Positions 60,446 to 64,000 of a DNA stretch of 64,000 nt are shown here, one piece after another. The notes under the pieces are model-generated. The model had not been told where the DNA came from and searched no databases. It saw only the letters and a list, made by a program, of their open reading frames with translations. How positions within the stretch are numbered: the stretch's first letter is position 1; each line of letters begins with the position of its first letter. This DNA is from Elephas maximus indicus (Eukaryota > Chordata > Mammalia > Proboscidea > Elephantidae): contig NC_064834.1 of assembly GCF_024166365.1 (NCBI RefSeq), positions 52,370,001-52,434,000 of the forward strand. The letters run 5' to 3'. The position numbers and the translations under genes are program-made.

Positions 60446-60648
60446 TTAAAACCAGTTGCCAAGTCAACTCCAATTCATGGTGACTCCCTGTGTATCAGAG
60501 TAGAACTGTGCTCCACAGGGTTTTCAGTGGCTAATTTTATTGAAAGTAGATCACCAGGCCTTTTTAACTAGGCACCTCTGGGTGGACCCAAACTTCCCCT
60601 TTTGTTTAGCAGCCAAGCATGTTAACTATTTGTATCACTCAAAGCCCT
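60446..60648 (-). mobile_element. AfroSINE, variant-B middle (cluster copy 3)
   Basis: AAAACCAGTTGCCAAGTCAA, AAAGTAGATCACCAGGCC and TTAGCAGCCAAGCATG in order on the minus strand. Confidence 0.87.
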
Positions 60649-60717
60649 TGACTAATTACATAATCTCTCTGAATCTCAGTTTTCTCGACTATAAAATAGA
60701 GATGACACTTACAACAT

Positions 60718-60887
60718 CCAAAACCAAAAACCAAACCCACTGCAGTCGAGTCGATTCCGACTCATAGCGACCCTATAGGACAGAGTAGAACTGCCCCATA
60801 GAGTTTCCAAGGAGCGCCTGGCGGATTTGAACTGCCAGCCTCTTGGTTAGCAGCCGTAGCACTTAGCCACTACGCCACCAGGGTTTC
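60718..60887 (-). mobile_element. AfroSINE, short form, perfect target duplication (cluster copy 4)
   Basis: Near-consensus reverse-strand copy from CCAAAACCAAAAACCAAACC to CGCCACCAGGGTTTC. It is flanked by a perfect 12-base duplication CACTTACAACAT at 60706-60717 and 60888-60899, and is inserted into a decayed MIR. Confidence 0.96.
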
Positions 60888-61089
60888 CACTTACAACATA
60901 GAATGGTAGTAAAGATCTCCATTTGGTGCTCTCCCTTCTCTCCCTCCTTTCCTTTCTTCCACTCATTCCATCATTATTATTGAGCACCTGGCAAAACACT
61001 GGCTAAACACTGGGTGAACTTCAGTTTCTCACATGATGTGGTCCCTATCCTTGAGGGAGATCCCTCACCATCCTGGTTGCCCATCTCTT

Positions 61090-61480
61090 TGTTCATTCTT
61101 GAGTGTTAAAGTTAAAGACCCTCTTAAATGAACACTAAACTCTAGAGACAGTCTAGCCGACACCACGAAAGTGGTACCATTGCCACTCTCCATCTGGAGA
61201 CTCTACATCCATAATGTAGCCTAAGATTGCATTCGATTTAACAGCTGTGTCAGACTCAAGCTCATATTGGGTTCGTGGTCAACTAAAACCTCGAGATCTT
61301 TTTCACATCAATTGCTATCAAGCCAGGTCTACCCCATTCTGCACTTGTGTAATTGATTTTTTTTAACCTAAACATAGGGCATTCCATTTATCCCTGTTGA
61401 ATTTCATCTGGTTGGTTTGGGCTCATAATTCCATCCTAGTAAGGTCATAGGGATGTCCTCCATACCTTCATCCAACTAGC
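61090..61480. repeat. Old LINE-like remnant (possibly CR1/L3)
   Basis: Blocks such as ACCTCGAGATCTTTTTCACA and TGTTGAATTTCATCTGGTTG match my memory of a very old amniote repeat. No open frame. Family assignment is uncertain. Confidence 0.35.
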
Positions 61481-62689
61481 TTTTTAAAGAGTTGAATAGA
61501 TAAATTAAAGGAAAGCCACATGGTCTATGACACTGGAGTGTTCTCTCCAAGTTGCAATCAGTGAATATTTTAGGTACTATTGAGCCCAACAACTATCAAC
61601 CATTTCACTTTTCTTCATTTTGTCTATAACGCTAGGAAGGACATTCTTTGCCAAATGTTAACGTTCACTACATCCACAGCATTTCCTTAATCAATAAAAA
61701 AAATCCAGTTTAAGTTGATGTACAAACTGAGTTCCTGCTATATATAAAGCACAGCAGGAACTGATTTACAAAGGCAAATAGGGCATGGTCCTTGACCTTA
61801 AGAAACTTATAATCTAGTAGGAAAATAGATGCACACACCATTAATCATCATTTGAGCAGGATGTGATAAGTGCTATGATCAAGGTTTGATGTGCTATGAT
61901 GAATGTTAAAAAAAAAAAAAAAGGAGCAGTTGCTTGTAACCAGGGCAATTGGGGAAGTCTTCTTGGGGAGGCATTAGATCTAAGCACTGATATTGAGTTA
62001 ATGGACCACAACTTATTTTTTTATATGTAGGCTCCAGGGTATCACCATTTTTTTTTTCTAGTGCCCACAAATTAGCTGTATCATATTTTCTTCTAAAAGA
62101 TTTCCAGAGCTTCTTATTGAATTTATTAGAATGTTGTTTGCATAAGTTTATCTTTCTCCGTTTTCTGTAAGCCAGGATGACGTTAGGCTTGTCACTGCCA
62201 AATCTTTTCGTTGTGACTCCATAAGGATTATCAAGATCCTACCTACTTTTGCAATCGTACCTACTTTTTTCCCTAGGATCCTGATATATGACTAGGGGTT
62301 ACCTGCCCAGGCCCTTCCCTGACCTGGGCTCCAGGCGCTTCTACCGGTGCCTGTTATGCTGTTCCCATTTTGAAGATTCTTTTCGATGATCAAGAAGACA
62401 GAGGCAAGCTGGGGGTTGAGAAGTTCTGCCTTCCCTCTCAGTATTACAACCTCTTTCCAAGCAGTGAGTCTCCACCTGCCTTCTTTTTTTTTTCTCCAAA
62501 CATAGCTATCAAGGCCCTTTTTTGTTGTCTCAGCTTATTCTGAGTTTTTGTCTTTCCGACAGGCTCATGTTGCTGTCATATCCGTCCTTGGTTATGGTCT
62601 CCTCCTTCCATCTGTTGTGTGTCCATTATAACAGAGAGAAAAAAAATAACTTTCATCTGATAATAAGTGTAATACATGCTTACTGTAAC

Positions 62690-63000
62690 ATACTTGGAAG
62701 ATACAGATATTTTTTTAAATCACCCATCACCAAGATATAACCACTGCTGGTATTTTGTATATTGTTTCCAGTCTTTTATTCTCCTGTGTATCTACAGTTT
62801 TATATATATGTAATTTTTAATCAAAATTGGAATGATACTGTATATACAGCTTTGCATTTTGCTATTTTCAGTTAACATTATATCAGGACCATTTTCACAT
62901 GTCATTAAATATTCTTCAAAAACACGATTTTTTAATGGCTGCATAATCTTCTGCTGTTTGGTGTACATGTCCTTTTAAAATCTAGGCTCATCATATTTTA
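62690..63000. repeat. Old A/T-rich dispersed repeat, family uncertain
   Basis: AAGATATAACCACTGCTGGT, TTTTCACATGTCATTAAATA and TTTTTAATGGCTGCATAATC match a common old mammalian repeat, probably a LINE 3' end. Not assignable by eye. Confidence 0.4.
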
Positions 63001-63329
63001 AAGCTTATTGCAACGACAATGATGTTCTTTAAATGCCCTTCTCTTTCCACCCCTTCCTCACCCCTTTACATTGTCAGATTGATCACTTGAGCTTATAGAG
63101 GCACAATTTCATTTTTAGAGCATCCTGTCTTTATGGAATTATTTCCCCTTCTAGAATTTTTTGCCATGGGACCACATGCCCATCCTTTCTCTCAATACCT
63201 CTTTTCTTCCCTTAGATGGGATTCTGTCCCTTGTCCCCTTCCTTTGCTACTATCAGTTCTAGGCGTGGTTGTTTGCTTTCCAGATCCCCATTGCTTCCCT
63301 TTTTCAGTTTTTCTTTCTTAGTCAGAATG

Positions 63330-63510
63330 AAGCAGTCCAGAATAGTGGGAAGGGTGCAGGGCTGGGAACCTAGGTTTCCATTCTGGCGTTGACTAGCTGT
63401 GTGACATGGGACAATCACCTAACTTTTCTGCACCTTTTTTTTTTTTAATCTCTAAAAGAGAATCAGATTAAATTATCTCCATGATCCTTTCCAGCTGCAA
63501 AATGTGAGAA
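63330..63510 (+). repeat. MIR copy
   Basis: GTTGACTAGCTGTGTGACAT and ATTAAATTATCTCCATGATC are in MIR order, with a T-rich insertion near 63430. Confidence 0.65.
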
Positions 63511-63764
63511 CTCTGAACTCAGAGCAGTGATTTCTTTTGTTGCTTCTTTTTCCTTCTAAAAGATAAAATGTGCAAGGCAAGTTAGGAATTTATTAACCTT
63601 TGCTTTTTAGAATTCTATTTGACACATCAACCAACATTTTTGATTACCTACTATACGCCAAGCCCCATGTTAGGTTTACAGAGATGAAAAAGATGGGGTA
63701 CCTCCCTTCAGAATATTCACAGGCTAGTGGAGAAGGCAAACATTAAAAAAAAATAGCTACAACA

Positions 63765-64000
63765 CAGATTCTAAATTTGGCTTACTTGCTGGATGTAGTA
63801 AGAAATTTTGGCTGAGGTACTTAACCTTTCCAGCTCTTGGTTTTTCCAGGTTATGAGCTCAGCTGACAGAAGCATATTACCTGTGCTTGGTTCTGTCTCC
63901 TCCATCAAGTGTTAGCTGGGTAACCTTTGGAAAGTTCTTTAACCTCTGCACTTCCATTTCTTTACCTACAAAATGGAGATAATAGAAGCTTACTATATAA
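63765..64000 (+). repeat. MIR-like copy, runs to window end
   Basis: GAGGTACTTAACCTTTCCAG, then a second MIR-like core GGTAACCTTTGGAAAGTTC and CTACAAAATGGAGATAATAG near the end. Possibly two overlapping fragments. Confidence 0.5.

Overview
The window is mammalian nuclear DNA and holds the 5' half of the paired-box transcription factor gene PAX2 on the + strand. Five coding exons can be read directly at 12545-12587, 16017-16185, 16951-17148, 44811-44896 and 46429-46548. They have canonical GT-AG junctions and matching phases, and together encode the first 205 complete residues: the N-terminus, the whole paired domain and the octapeptide. The homeodomain remnant and transactivation exons are not seen and should lie beyond 64000.

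The host is almost certainly an afrotherian. About 18 tRNA-derived SINEs of the AfroSINE type are scattered from 21 kb to 61 kb. At least eight are of the short form lacking about 45 bp in the middle, which as I recall is the HSP subtype of elephants, sea cows and hyraxes. A paenungulate such as an elephant is the best guess; the species itself cannot be read.

Layout: 1-10.7 kb is CpG-rich, nearly repeat-free upstream flank. 10.7-12.6 kb is the proximal promoter, 5' UTR and exon 1. 12.6-17.1 kb holds introns 1 and 2 with exons 2 and 3, also GC-rich. 17.1-44.8 kb is the 27.7-kb intron 3, with candidate conserved elements, AfroSINEs and old MIR copies. 44.8-46.5 kb holds exons 4 and 5. 46.5-64 kb is the start of intron 5, with A/T-rich candidate enhancers and a cluster of four AfroSINEs near 60.5 kb. 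No second protein-coding gene, CRISPR array or functional tRNA/rRNA gene was recognised.

The best leads are: (a) a CpG-rich block near 2 kb with a strong-Kozak ATG and a consensus splice donor in the same phase as PAX2 exon 1, which could give an alternative N-terminus; (b) a perfect 23-bp hairpin at 3990-4043 that looks like a microRNA precursor; (c) a tandem CAGCAG acceptor at exon 2; and (d) two AfroSINE pairs that share a triplicated target site, recording repeated insertion at one spot.
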